This document shows positions 39,878 through 47,042 of a stretch of 53,217 bases of DNA, in pieces (the stretch's first letter is position 1; each line of letters begins with the position of its first letter). Location: contig NZ_JARVKW010000047.1 in NCBI RefSeq assembly GCF_029813775.1, positions 1-53,217 on the forward strand, in the 5' to 3' direction. Position numbers and translations under genes: made by a program. This stretch comes from Streptomyces sp. DH24. Lineage in GTDB: Bacteria > Actinomycetota > Actinomycetes > Streptomycetales > Streptomycetaceae. The notes beneath the pieces are model-generated. The model was not told the DNA's origin and did no database searches. It saw only the letters and a program-made list of their open reading frames with translations.

Positions 39878-40687
39878 GTGTTCTCTCGTCTCACGCGGTT
39901 CTCTCGTCTCACGCGCCCCCGGGCCGTCGCCGTCTGTGCCCTGCCCGTCGTGGCTCTGCTCGCCACGGCGGCGTTCGCGCCGCTGCCGTTCTCCGTGGCA
40001 CAGCCCGGGATGACGGCGGACGTGCTCGGGGAGAACAAGGGCGAGCCGGTGATCACCATTGCGGGCGCGCCGACCCGCGACACCAGTGGTGAGCTGCGGA
40101 TGACGACGATCGAGGCGACCAGCCCGGACACGCGCGTGTCGCTCGGCGACGTGCTCGACGGCTGGTTCGCGACGGACCGGGCGGTCATGCCGCGCGACGC
40201 GGTCTACCCGAGCGGCGGCGACGTGCAGGAGATCGAGCGGCACAACGAGGAGCAGATGCGGGAGTCCCAGAGCGCGGCGACGCGGGCGGCCCTGAGGTAT
40301 CTGAAGCTCGGCGACGAGAAGGTGAAGGTCTCCCTGGAGCTCGCCGACGTCGGCGGCCCGAGCGCCGGTCTGCTGTTCTCCCTCGGCATCATCGACAAGC
40401 TGGACGGCGACGGCAGCGGCGGTGACCTCACGGGCGGCCGGGTGATCGCCGGCACGGGCACGATCGAGGCGGACGGCACGGTCGGCGCGGTGGGCGGCGT
40501 GGCCCTGAAGACGCAGGCGGCCCGCCGCGACGGGGCGACGGTCTTCCTGGTCCCGAAGGCGGAGTGCGGCGACGCCCGGGCGGAGCTCCCGGAGGGCCTG
40601 CGCCTGATCCCGGTCACCACCCTGAAGGGCGCGGTCGACTCCCTGGTCTCCCTGGAGACGGGCCGGGGCAAGGTCCCCAGCTGCTAG
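39878..40687 (+). CDS. membrane-anchored Lon-like (S16) peptidase without PDZ domain
   Basis: 269 residues. A signal-anchor helix lies at about 16-35, and the rest lies outside the membrane. The C-terminal half is a Lon protease domain of the YlbL type: catalytic Ser162 in VGGPSAGLLFSLGIID and catalytic Lys211 in VALKTQAARRDGATVFLVP, forming the Ser-Lys dyad. The YlbL-type linker (VYPSGGDVQEIERHNEEQMRESQSAATRAALRYL) is present, but the PDZ domain normally between the anchor and the protease domain is not recognisable; the protein is also shorter than YlbL. The RFSRLTR block at residues 2-13 is a direct repeat. Its stop overlaps the stop of the small convergent gene by CTAG. Confidence 0.87.
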   Translation: MFSRLTRFSRLTRPRAVAVCALPVVALLATAAFAPLPFSVAQPGMTADVLGENKGEPVITIAGAPTRDTSGELRMTTIEATSPDTRVSLGDVLDGWFATDRAVMPRDAVYPSGGDVQEIERHNEEQMRESQSAATRAALRYLKLGDEKVKVSLELADVGGPSAGLLFSLGIIDKLDGDGSGGDLTGGRVIAGTGTIEADGTVGAVGGVALKTQAARRDGATVFLVPKAECGDARAELPEGLRLIPVTTLKGAVDSLVSLETGRGKVPSC

Positions 40688-40869
40688 GACACGGCCGCCG
40701 CCCTCGGTGCGGTGACCAGGCGGAGGCCGAACGCCACGAGTGTCCAGCCGAGCCGGACGCGCAGTTCGGGGGTGCGCCGGACGGCGGCGGCCCGGCGGTG
40801 TGCCGCCGCGTGGTCCTCCAGTTCGGCGGCGCGGACGCGGTACACGGCGAGATGGATGTCGGGATGCAT
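40684..40869 (-). CDS. small conserved-looking protein of 61 residues
   Basis: 61 residues, beginning MHPDIHLAVYRVRAAELEDHAAAHRRAAA and ending WTLVAFGLRLVTAPRAAAVS. The first half is charged and helical; the second half has a short hydrophobic stretch (LGWTLVAFGLRLV). A GAGAGGA ribosome site overlaps the end of the ArsR gene, and the spacing of 14 bases suggests co-transcription with it. Small proteins of this kind next to ArsR regulators are common in Streptomyces; function is unknown. Confidence 0.65.
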   Translation of the reverse strand: MHPDIHLAVYRVRAAELEDHAAAHRRAAAVRRTPELRVRLGWTLVAFGLRLVTAPRAAAVS

Positions 40870-40883
40870 CGGTGGTGGTCCTC

Positions 40884-41459
40884 TCAGTCCCGGCGGCCGG
40901 GGAAGACGTGCGTGTGGACGCGTACGGTCTCGGTGTCCGGGGCGTCCTCGTCCGCCGCCGTCCGGTAGCTCTGTACCAGGGCGTGCATCTTCGCGACGAG
41001 GTCCTCGGCCTGCTCGGGTGTGAGCCGGAGCGAGAAGTCGCTCAGGTCGCTGGCGTGGACCCAGGCGTCGGACCACTCCTGCCGGTTGCCGAGCCAGGTG
41101 GCGAGCTCCATGGTGTGGACGTTCGCCACCTCGTGCTGGATCAGGGAGGCGGCGCCGCGCACCTCCGGGTCGGGGTCCTTGAGCAGGTCGCTGCCGAGTT
41201 CCACACCGGTGTCGACCGCCTGCCACCACCGCTCCCGGCCCTTGCCGCGCTCGGGCGCGTCCGCCACGAAGCCGTGAGCGGCTAGCTGCCGCAGGTGGTA
41301 GCTGGTGGCGCCGCTGGACTCGCCGAGCTTCACGGCGAGTTGGGACGCGGTCGCCGGACCGCTCCGCCGCAGCGCGGTCAGCAGTCGCATGCGCAGGGGA
41401 TGGGCCAGCCCGCGGAGCGAACGGGCGTCGAGCACACGGGTGTTGGGGGTTTCCGGCAT
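40884..41459 (-). CDS. ArsR family regulator
   Basis: 191 residues. The winged helix is at about 10-75 (TRVLDARSLRGLAHPLRMRLLTALRRSGPATASQLAVKLGESSGATSYHLRQLAAHGFV), followed by a 110-residue helical domain of the kind seen in larger ArsR proteins that do not use the classical metal cysteines; none are seen. ATG 41459 sits six bases after TATCTT, with TTGCAG 17 bases further up, so the mRNA is leaderless. A dyad CTTGCA-N10-TGCAAG covers the promoter, suggesting self-repression. It lies upstream of the 61-residue gene, its probable partner. Confidence 0.9.
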   Translation of the reverse strand: MPETPNTRVLDARSLRGLAHPLRMRLLTALRRSGPATASQLAVKLGESSGATSYHLRQLAAHGFVADAPERGKGRERWWQAVDTGVELGSDLLKDPDPEVRGAASLIQHEVANVHTMELATWLGNRQEWSDAWVHASDLSDFSLRLTPEQAEDLVAKMHALVQSYRTAADEDAPDTETVRVHTHVFPGRRD

Positions 41460-41465
41460 GATGCG

Positions 41466-41495
41466 AAGATAGTCTTGCAAAGCTTTCTCTGCAAG
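41466..41495 (-). promoter_or_regulatory. ArsR promoter with overlapping operator dyad
   Basis: On the minus strand TTGCAG (41494-41489), 17 bases, TATCTT (41471-41466), then six bases to ATG. The perfect dyad CTTGCA / TGCAAG (41474-41479, 41490-41495) overlaps the -35 and spacer, as expected of an autoregulatory ArsR site. Confidence 0.75.
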
Positions 41496-41555
41496 AGTTT
41501 CTTTGGAAGCCCGGCGGCACCAGACCCTGTGCCGCCGGACCCAGGACCGGGCGCC

Positions 41556-42518
41556 TCACCCCTCCTTGACGAACCCCTCCTCCACCAGCCAGTCCAGTGC
41601 CACCTGGTGCGGGTCCTCGCCCTCGACGTCGACCTTCGCGTTCAGGGTCCGGGCCACCGAGTTGTTGAGCCTCTTCGTGATGGGGGCGAGGATGTCCGCG
41701 ATCTCCGGGTGCTTCTTCAGGGTCTTCGTGTGGATCATCGGGGCCGCGTTGTAGTTCGGGAAGAACTTCTTGTCGTCCTCCATCACCACGAGGTTCATCG
41801 ACTTGATGCGGCCGTCGGTCGTGAAGACCTCGCCGAAGGTGCAACTGCCCTTCGCGGCCTGCGTGTAGATGATCCCGGTGTCCATCTGCGTGACGTTCTT
41901 CGCCGGGATGTCCATGCCGTACTTCCTGGCCATGCCGGGCAGCCCGTCCGCGCGGTTGGCGAACTGGTTCTCCACGCACAGCGTCACCGCGTCCGGGTCC
42001 CGCTTCGCCAGCGCCGCCACGTCCGACAGCGTCTTCGTGCCGTACTTCTTGAAATTCGCCTGGTTCATCGCGAGGGCGTACGTGTTGTTCAGGGGCGACG
42101 GCTCCAGCCACGTCACCCCGTTCTCGCGGTCGGCGTCCCGCACCGCCTCCCACTGCTCGCGCGGGTCCGGCAGCGGCTCGGTGTTGCCGAGGTAGTTGAT
42201 CCACCCGGTGCCCGTGTACTCGTAGTCGGCGTCGGCGGCGCCCGTCTTCACCGCCTCGCGCGAGCCGATCGAGCCCTGGATGCCGGTGCGGTCGAGGACG
42301 TTCGCGCCGGCCGCCTCGAAGGCGATCCCCATGATCGCGCCGAGGATCAGCTGCTCGCTGAACTCCTTCGACGTGACCGTCAGATCGACGCCCTTCAGCG
42401 GCTCGCCGCGCCCGATCGAGCCGGGGGAGACGTCGTCGACCATCGGGGAGCCGCTCGTCAGTCCGCAGCCGGACGCCAGCAGCAGTACCCCGGCCAGGAG
42501 CAGACACCCGCGTCTCAT
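41556..42518 (-). CDS. glycine betaine/choline-binding lipoprotein
   Basis: 320 residues. Lipoprotein signal MRRGCLLLAGVLLLASGC with lipidated Cys18. The OpuAC-like fold follows: VDLTVTSKEFSEQLILGAIMGIAFEAAGANVLDRTGIQGSIGSREAVKTGAADADYEYTGTGWINYLG is the marker for quaternary-ammonium-binding proteins. It binds betaine, choline or carnitine outside the membrane as an osmoprotectant. ATG 42518 overlaps the permease stop, last gene of the minus-strand transporter operon. Confidence 0.93.
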   Translation of the reverse strand: MRRGCLLLAGVLLLASGCGLTSGSPMVDDVSPGSIGRGEPLKGVDLTVTSKEFSEQLILGAIMGIAFEAAGANVLDRTGIQGSIGSREAVKTGAADADYEYTGTGWINYLGNTEPLPDPREQWEAVRDADRENGVTWLEPSPLNNTYALAMNQANFKKYGTKTLSDVAALAKRDPDAVTLCVENQFANRADGLPGMARKYGMDIPAKNVTQMDTGIIYTQAAKGSCTFGEVFTTDGRIKSMNLVVMEDDKKFFPNYNAAPMIHTKTLKKHPEIADILAPITKRLNNSVARTLNAKVDVEGEDPHQVALDWLVEEGFVKEG

Positions 42519-43357
42519 GTCGCCGCCTCCAGACCCCGCGGTCGCAGCACCAGCTCGGCCAGCGACGCCAGCCAGTCCACCAGCAGCGCCAGGACGACCG
42601 TGAGAATCGAACCGAGCATCAGCACGGGCATCCGCTGGTTGGTGATGCCGGTCGTGATCAGCACCCCCAGCCCGCCGCCCCCGCCGAACGTCGCCAGCGT
42701 CGCCGTCCCGACGTTGAGGACCAGCGCCGTACGGACGCCCGCCAGGATCAGCGGCACCGCCAGCGGCAGCTCCACGCGGGTCAGCACGCCCAGCGGGGAC
42801 ATGCCGATGCCGCGCGCGGCCTCCAGCAGCGTCGGGTCGTTCGCCCGCAGGCCCGCCATCGTGTTCGACAGCACCGGCAGGACGGCGTACGCGATGATGC
42901 CGATCAGGGCCGCCCTCCGGCCCGTGCCGAGCCAGATCACCAGCAGCGCGAGCAGACCGATCGCCGGGGTCGCCTGGCCCGTGTTGGCGAACGCCATGGC
43001 CACCGGCGTCGCCTTCCGGAACGCGCGGCGGGTCAGCAGGATGCCCAGCGGGATCGCGATGATCAGCACGAAGAACGTGGAGATCACCGTCAGTTCGACG
43101 TGCTGCCACAGGGCCTTGGACACCTGCCCGTTCGACAGGGCGTTCTCGGAGATCGCGTCCAGGTCGGCCTGCCGGAACCACAGCCAGGTCGCCAGCAGCA
43201 CCACGATCAGCACCACGGGCAGGAACGTCAGCTTCTGCCAGGTGATCCGCCGGGCCGGGCGCCGCGGCGGGGGAGTGCGCGGCTCGCCGGCGGACTCGTC
43301 GTCGTCCGGGAACGCCTCGGGCTCGGGCTCGGGCCGGGGCCGGAAAGCGGTGCTCAC
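42515..43357 (-). CDS. betaine/choline ABC permease, second subunit
   Basis: 280 residues. A Pro/Glu-rich cytoplasmic N-terminus of about 45 residues precedes six membrane helices with the OpuAB-type dock FANTGQATPAIGLLALLVIWLGTG and loop RANDPTLLEAARGIGMSPLGVLTRVELPLAVPLILAGVRTA. GTG 43357 overlaps the ATPase stop (GTGA); the stop overlaps the binding-protein start. It pairs with the permease at 44591-45238. Confidence 0.93.
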   Translation of the reverse strand: MSTAFRPRPEPEPEAFPDDDESAGEPRTPPPRRPARRITWQKLTFLPVVLIVVLLATWLWFRQADLDAISENALSNGQVSKALWQHVELTVISTFFVLIIAIPLGILLTRRAFRKATPVAMAFANTGQATPAIGLLALLVIWLGTGRRAALIGIIAYAVLPVLSNTMAGLRANDPTLLEAARGIGMSPLGVLTRVELPLAVPLILAGVRTALVLNVGTATLATFGGGGGLGVLITTGITNQRMPVLMLGSILTVVLALLVDWLASLAELVLRPRGLEAAT

Positions 43358-44598
43358 GCCTTCGCCTCCCCGCCGTCCACGCCCTCCTGCTCGAAGTGCG
43401 TCTGCTGGGCCCTGGCCTCCTGCAACTCGTGCTGGGCCTCCATGGCCTCCAGCCGGTCGGCCTCCAGCATCTCGTGCACGGAGTTGATCAGCGTCTCCAT
43501 GTCGACGACGCCCGTGTACTCGCCGCGCCGCCCGGTCACCGCGACCCGGCCCGCGTTGTCGGTGAGCACCGCCTCCAGCGCGTCCCGCAGGGTGGCGTCC
43601 CGGGTCACCGTGTCCTGCACGAGCGTCCCGGCCCGCGCCAGCGAACCCTTGGCGCGCATCAGGTCGCCGCGCCGGAGCCACTTGTAGGGCCGGCCGCGCC
43701 GGTCGAGCAGCAGGATCTCGTTGCTGCCGCCGGCCCGCAGCTTGTTGAAGATCTCCTGGAGCGGGTCGTCGACGGCCACCGTCGGATAGTCGGTGATCTC
43801 CACGTCCCGTACGCGGGTCAGGTTCAGCCGCTTCAGGGCCGCCCCGGCGCCCACGAAACCGGAGACGAAGTCGTCCGCCGGGTTGGTGAGGATGGCCTCC
43901 GGGGTGTCGAACTGCGCGATGTGCGACCGCTCGCGCAGCACGGCGATCCGGTCGCCGATCTTGATCGCCTCGTCGAAGTCGTGGGTGACGAACACGATCG
44001 TCTTGTGCAGCTCGCGCTGGAGCCGGATCAGCTCGTCCTGGAGGTGGTCGCGGGTGATCGGGTCGACGGCGCCGAACGGCTCGTCCATCAGCAGCACCGG
44101 CGGATCGGCCGCCAGCGCCCGCGCCACGCCCACCCGCTGCTGCTGCCCGCCGGACAGCTGACGCGGATAGCGGCCGTGGAACTCGCCCGGGTCGAGCCCG
44201 ACCAGGTCCAGCATCTCCTCCACGCGGTCCCGGATGCGCGCCTTGGGCCAGCCCAGCATGCCCGGCACCAGCGCGATGTTCTGGGCGACCGTCATGTGCG
44301 GGAAGAGACCGGACGACTGGATCGCGTAGCCGATCTTGCGGCGCAGCTTCACCGGGTCCATGTCGGTGACGTCCTCGCCGCCGATGCGGATCCGGCCGCC
44401 GGACGGCTCGATCAGCCGGTTGATCATCTTCAGCGTGGTGGACTTCCCGCAGCCCGACGGCCCGACCAGGATGACCGTCTCGCCGGCGCGGATCTCCATG
44501 TTGACGCTGTCGACGGCCGGCCGCGCACTGCCCGGGTAGCGCTTGGTCAGGTTCTCCAGCTCGATCGTGGCGCCGGTCTTGGTGCTCGTGTCAGGCAC
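43354..44598 (-). CDS. betaine/choline ABC ATPase with CBS pair (OpuAA/ProV type)
   Basis: 414 residues. Walker A LVGPSGCGKSTTLKMI near 38-53, signature LSGGQQQRVGVARAL near 150, Walker B VLLMDEPFGAVDP, switch His in VFVTHDFDEA. After residue 270 there are two CBS-like segments (VRDVEITDYPTVAVDDPLQEIFNKLRAGGSNEILLLDRRGRPYKWLRRGDL and TLVQDTVTRDATLRDALEAVLTDNAGRVAVTGRRGEYTGVVDMETLI), the usual ionic-strength sensor of osmoregulated importers. GTG 44598 follows AGGGGGA and overlaps the upstream permease stop by eight bases. Confidence 0.95.
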   Translation of the reverse strand: MPDTSTKTGATIELENLTKRYPGSARPAVDSVNMEIRAGETVILVGPSGCGKSTTLKMINRLIEPSGGRIRIGGEDVTDMDPVKLRRKIGYAIQSSGLFPHMTVAQNIALVPGMLGWPKARIRDRVEEMLDLVGLDPGEFHGRYPRQLSGGQQQRVGVARALAADPPVLLMDEPFGAVDPITRDHLQDELIRLQRELHKTIVFVTHDFDEAIKIGDRIAVLRERSHIAQFDTPEAILTNPADDFVSGFVGAGAALKRLNLTRVRDVEITDYPTVAVDDPLQEIFNKLRAGGSNEILLLDRRGRPYKWLRRGDLMRAKGSLARAGTLVQDTVTRDATLRDALEAVLTDNAGRVAVTGRRGEYTGVVDMETLINSVHEMLEADRLEAMEAQHELQEARAQQTHFEQEGVDGGEAKA

Positions 44599-45238
44599 GG
44601 ATCCCCCTGGGGATGGTCAGCCGTCCGATGAGGACGTACGCGGCGTCGAACAACAGGGCCAGGACGATGATCCCGAGGGTCCCCGCGAGCACCTGGTTGA
44701 GCGCGTTCTTGCTGCCCAGCGAGCCGATCCCGCGGAAGATCTCGTTGCCAAGGCCGGGCCCGGAGGCGTACGCCGCGATGGCCGCGATGCCCATCAGCAT
44801 CTGTGTCGAGACCCGGATGCCGGTCAGAATCGGCGGCCAGGCCAGCCGCAGCTCCACGCGCAGCAGCCGGGCCACCTGGGACATCCCGATGCCGCGGGCC
44901 GCGTCCACCAGCGTCGGGTCGACGCCGCGCAGCCCGACGATCGCGTTGCGCACCACCGGCAGCAGCCCGTACAGCGTCAGCGCCAGCACCGTCGGCGGCA
45001 CGCCCAGGCCCACGACCGGGACGAGCAGACCGATCATGGCGAGGGAGGGGATGGTCAGGATCGTCGCGGTGGTCGTCGTGGCGAGGCTGCCCGCCCACTC
45101 GCTGCGATAGGTGAGGACACCGATCAGGACGCCCAGCAGCGTCGCCACGACCATGCACTGGAAGACGGCGCTCGCGTGCTGGTAGGCGTCGATGAGCAGC
45201 TGCTGGTGCCGGGTGCTCAGGTACTCCCAGAAATTCAC
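44591..45238 (-). CDS. betaine/choline ABC permease, first subunit
   Basis: 215 residues with six helices and the dock loop RGVDPTLVDAARGIGMSQVARLLRVELRLAWPPILTGIRVS typical of OpuABC-type permeases. The N-terminus MNFWEYLSTRHQQLLIDAYQHASAV is also family-like. GTG 45238 begins 47 bases after the hpdA stop. First gene of the permease-ATPase-permease-binding protein operon; whether it has its own promoter is unclear. Confidence 0.93.
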   Translation of the reverse strand: MNFWEYLSTRHQQLLIDAYQHASAVFQCMVVATLLGVLIGVLTYRSEWAGSLATTTTATILTIPSLAMIGLLVPVVGLGVPPTVLALTLYGLLPVVRNAIVGLRGVDPTLVDAARGIGMSQVARLLRVELRLAWPPILTGIRVSTQMLMGIAAIAAYASGPGLGNEIFRGIGSLGSKNALNQVLAGTLGIIVLALLFDAAYVLIGRLTIPRGIRA

Positions 45239-45285
45239 ATCCGCTCACCCCCGGCTCCGGGCCGCGCCCGGAGGCACGGCCTGCG

Positions 45286-45765
45286 TCAGGTCCGCCGCCG
45301 GTCCTCCGCGGCCTGTTCCACCAGCGGGATGATCCGCAGCGGAACGGGGTTCTCCATGACGATCGTCGTGGAGGCCCGGACGATGCCATCAAAGCCGACA
45401 ACCCGGTCGATCACCCGCTGGAGATCGGCGTTCGAGCGGGCCACCAGCCGGCACAGCATATCCCCGGTGCCGGTCGTGGTCAGCAGCTCCAGCACCTCGG
45501 GAACGGTCGCCAAGTGGGCCCGTACGTCCGGGCCTTGGCCCTGCCGGATCTGCAGCGTCGCGAACGCCGTGACCGGGTAGCCGAGCGCCGCCGGGTCCAC
45601 CTCGGGACCGAAACCGCGGATGACTCCGTTCGACTGAAGCCGGTCCAGGCGCGCCTGCACCGTGCCCCGGGCGACCCCCAGCCGGCGGGACATCTCCAGC
45701 ACCCCGATGCGCGGCTCCCGCGCCAGCAGCACGATGATCCGCCCGTCCAGATGATCGATCGCCAT
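45286..45765 (-). CDS. hpdA: Lrp/AsnC family regulator, HpdA type
   Basis: 159 residues. Helix-turn-helix at about 3-60 (IDHLDGRIIVLLAREPRIGVLEMSRRLGVARGTVQARLDRLQSNGVIRGF), then the RAM/AsnC ligand domain (AFATLQIRQGQGPDVRAHLATVPEVLELLTTTGTGDMLCRLVARSNADLQRVIDRVVGFDGIVRASTTIVM). ATG 45765 follows GGAGG; an in-frame ATG at 45786 is less good. It is divergent from hppD. The S. coelicolor protein in this place, HpdA, activates hppD and represses itself, and the arrangement here is the same. Confidence 0.9.
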   Translation of the reverse strand: MAIDHLDGRIIVLLAREPRIGVLEMSRRLGVARGTVQARLDRLQSNGVIRGFGPEVDPAALGYPVTAFATLQIRQGQGPDVRAHLATVPEVLELLTTTGTGDMLCRLVARSNADLQRVIDRVVGFDGIVRASTTIVMENPVPLRIIPLVEQAAEDRRRT

Positions 45766-45821
45766 GCACGCCTCCGGGATGGTCATCCTGCACAGAAAGC
45801 CCGCCGGTGCGGGCATCACAG

Positions 45822-45857
45822 TGGGCAGATTGCCCAGTGAACACGCAAACTATTGCG
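45822..45857. promoter_or_regulatory. candidate HpdA/HpdR operators between hpdA and hppD
   Basis: Two clean dyads lie side by side in the 122-base divergent gap. TGGGCA-GAT-TGCCCA (45822-45836) is the core of a longer near-palindrome. CGCAA-ACTA-TTGCG (45844-45857) has the look of an Lrp/AsnC site. A third hairpin GCCCGC-CGGT-GCGGGC is at 45799-45814. Which protein binds which site cannot be told. Confidence 0.5.
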
Positions 45858-45887
45858 CACCTTGCGGGGGCGTAAGAGCCTGCGGTT

Positions 45888-47036
45888 ATGACGCAGACCA
45901 CACACCACACTCCCGACACGACCGCCCGGCAGGACGACCCCTTCCCGGTCAAGGGAATGGACGCGGTCGTCTTCGCCGTGGGCAACGCCAAGCAGGCCGC
46001 GCACTACTACTCCACCGCCTTCGGCATGAAGCTGGTCGCCTACTCCGGACCGGAGAACGGCAACCGGGAGACCGCCGCCTACGTGTTGGAGAGCGGCTCC
46101 GCCCGCTTCGTCCTCACCTCCGTCATCAAGCCCACCACCACCTGGGGCCACTTCCTCGCGGAGCACGTGGCCGAGCACGGCGACGGCGTCATCGACCTGG
46201 CCATCGAGGTGCCCGACGCGCGCGCCGCGTACGCGTACGCCGTCGAGCAGGGCGCCCGCTCGGTGGCCGAGCCGTACGAGCTGAAGGACGAGCACGGCAC
46301 CGTCGTCCTCGCCGCGATCGCCACCTACGGCAAGACCCGCCACACCCTCGTCGAGCGCCGCGGCTACGACGGCCCGTACCTGCCCGGCTACGTCGCCGCC
46401 GACCCGATCGTCGAGCCCCCCGCCCAGCGCTCCTTCCAGGCCATCGACCACTGCGTGGGCAACGTCGAACTCGGCCGCATGAACGAGTGGGTGGAGTTCT
46501 ACAACAAGGTCATGGGCTTCACGAACATGAAGGAGTTCGTGGGCGACGACATCGCGACCGAGTACAGCGCGCTGATGTCGAAGGTCGTGGCCGACGGCAC
46601 GCTCAAGGTCAAGTTCCCGATCAACGAGCCCGCCATCGCCAAGAAGAAGTCCCAGATCGACGAGTACCTGGAGTTCTACGGCGGCGCCGGCGTCCAGCAC
46701 ATCGCCCTGAACACCAACGACATCGTGCAGACCGTCCGCCAGATGCGCGCGGCCGGCGTGCGGTTCCTGGACACGCCCGACTCGTACTACGACACGCTCG
46801 GCGAGTGGGTCGGCGAGACGCGCGTGCCGATCGACACGCTGCGCGAGCTGAAGATCCTCGCCGACCGCGACGAGGACGGCTACCTGCTGCAGATCTTCAC
46901 CAAGCCGGTCCAGGACCGCCCGACCGTGTTCTTCGAACTCATCGAGCGGCACGGCTCCATGGGCTTCGGCAAGGGCAACTTCAAGGCCCTGTTCGAGGCG
47001 ATCGAGCGCGAGCAGGCCCGGCGCGGCAACCTCTGA
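45888..47036 (+). CDS. hppD: 4-hydroxyphenylpyruvate dioxygenase
   Basis: 382 residues, the standard length. It converts 4-hydroxyphenylpyruvate to homogentisate in tyrosine degradation, using iron(II) and oxygen. Two vicinal-oxygen-chelate halves are seen. The iron ligands are His188 (IDHCVGNVEL), His271 (VQHIALNTNDI) and Glu350 (VFFELIERHG). The C-terminal GFGKGNFKALFEAIEREQARRGNL is the HPPD tail that closes the active site and tells it from hydroxymandelate synthase. ATG 45888 starts the conserved MTQTTHHTPD leader. Divergent from hpdA, which probably activates it. Confidence 0.96.
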   Translation: MTQTTHHTPDTTARQDDPFPVKGMDAVVFAVGNAKQAAHYYSTAFGMKLVAYSGPENGNRETAAYVLESGSARFVLTSVIKPTTTWGHFLAEHVAEHGDGVIDLAIEVPDARAAYAYAVEQGARSVAEPYELKDEHGTVVLAAIATYGKTRHTLVERRGYDGPYLPGYVAADPIVEPPAQRSFQAIDHCVGNVELGRMNEWVEFYNKVMGFTNMKEFVGDDIATEYSALMSKVVADGTLKVKFPINEPAIAKKKSQIDEYLEFYGGAGVQHIALNTNDIVQTVRQMRAAGVRFLDTPDSYYDTLGEWVGETRVPIDTLRELKILADRDEDGYLLQIFTKPVQDRPTVFFELIERHGSMGFGKGNFKALFEAIEREQARRGNL

Positions 47037-47042
47037 CGCCGC

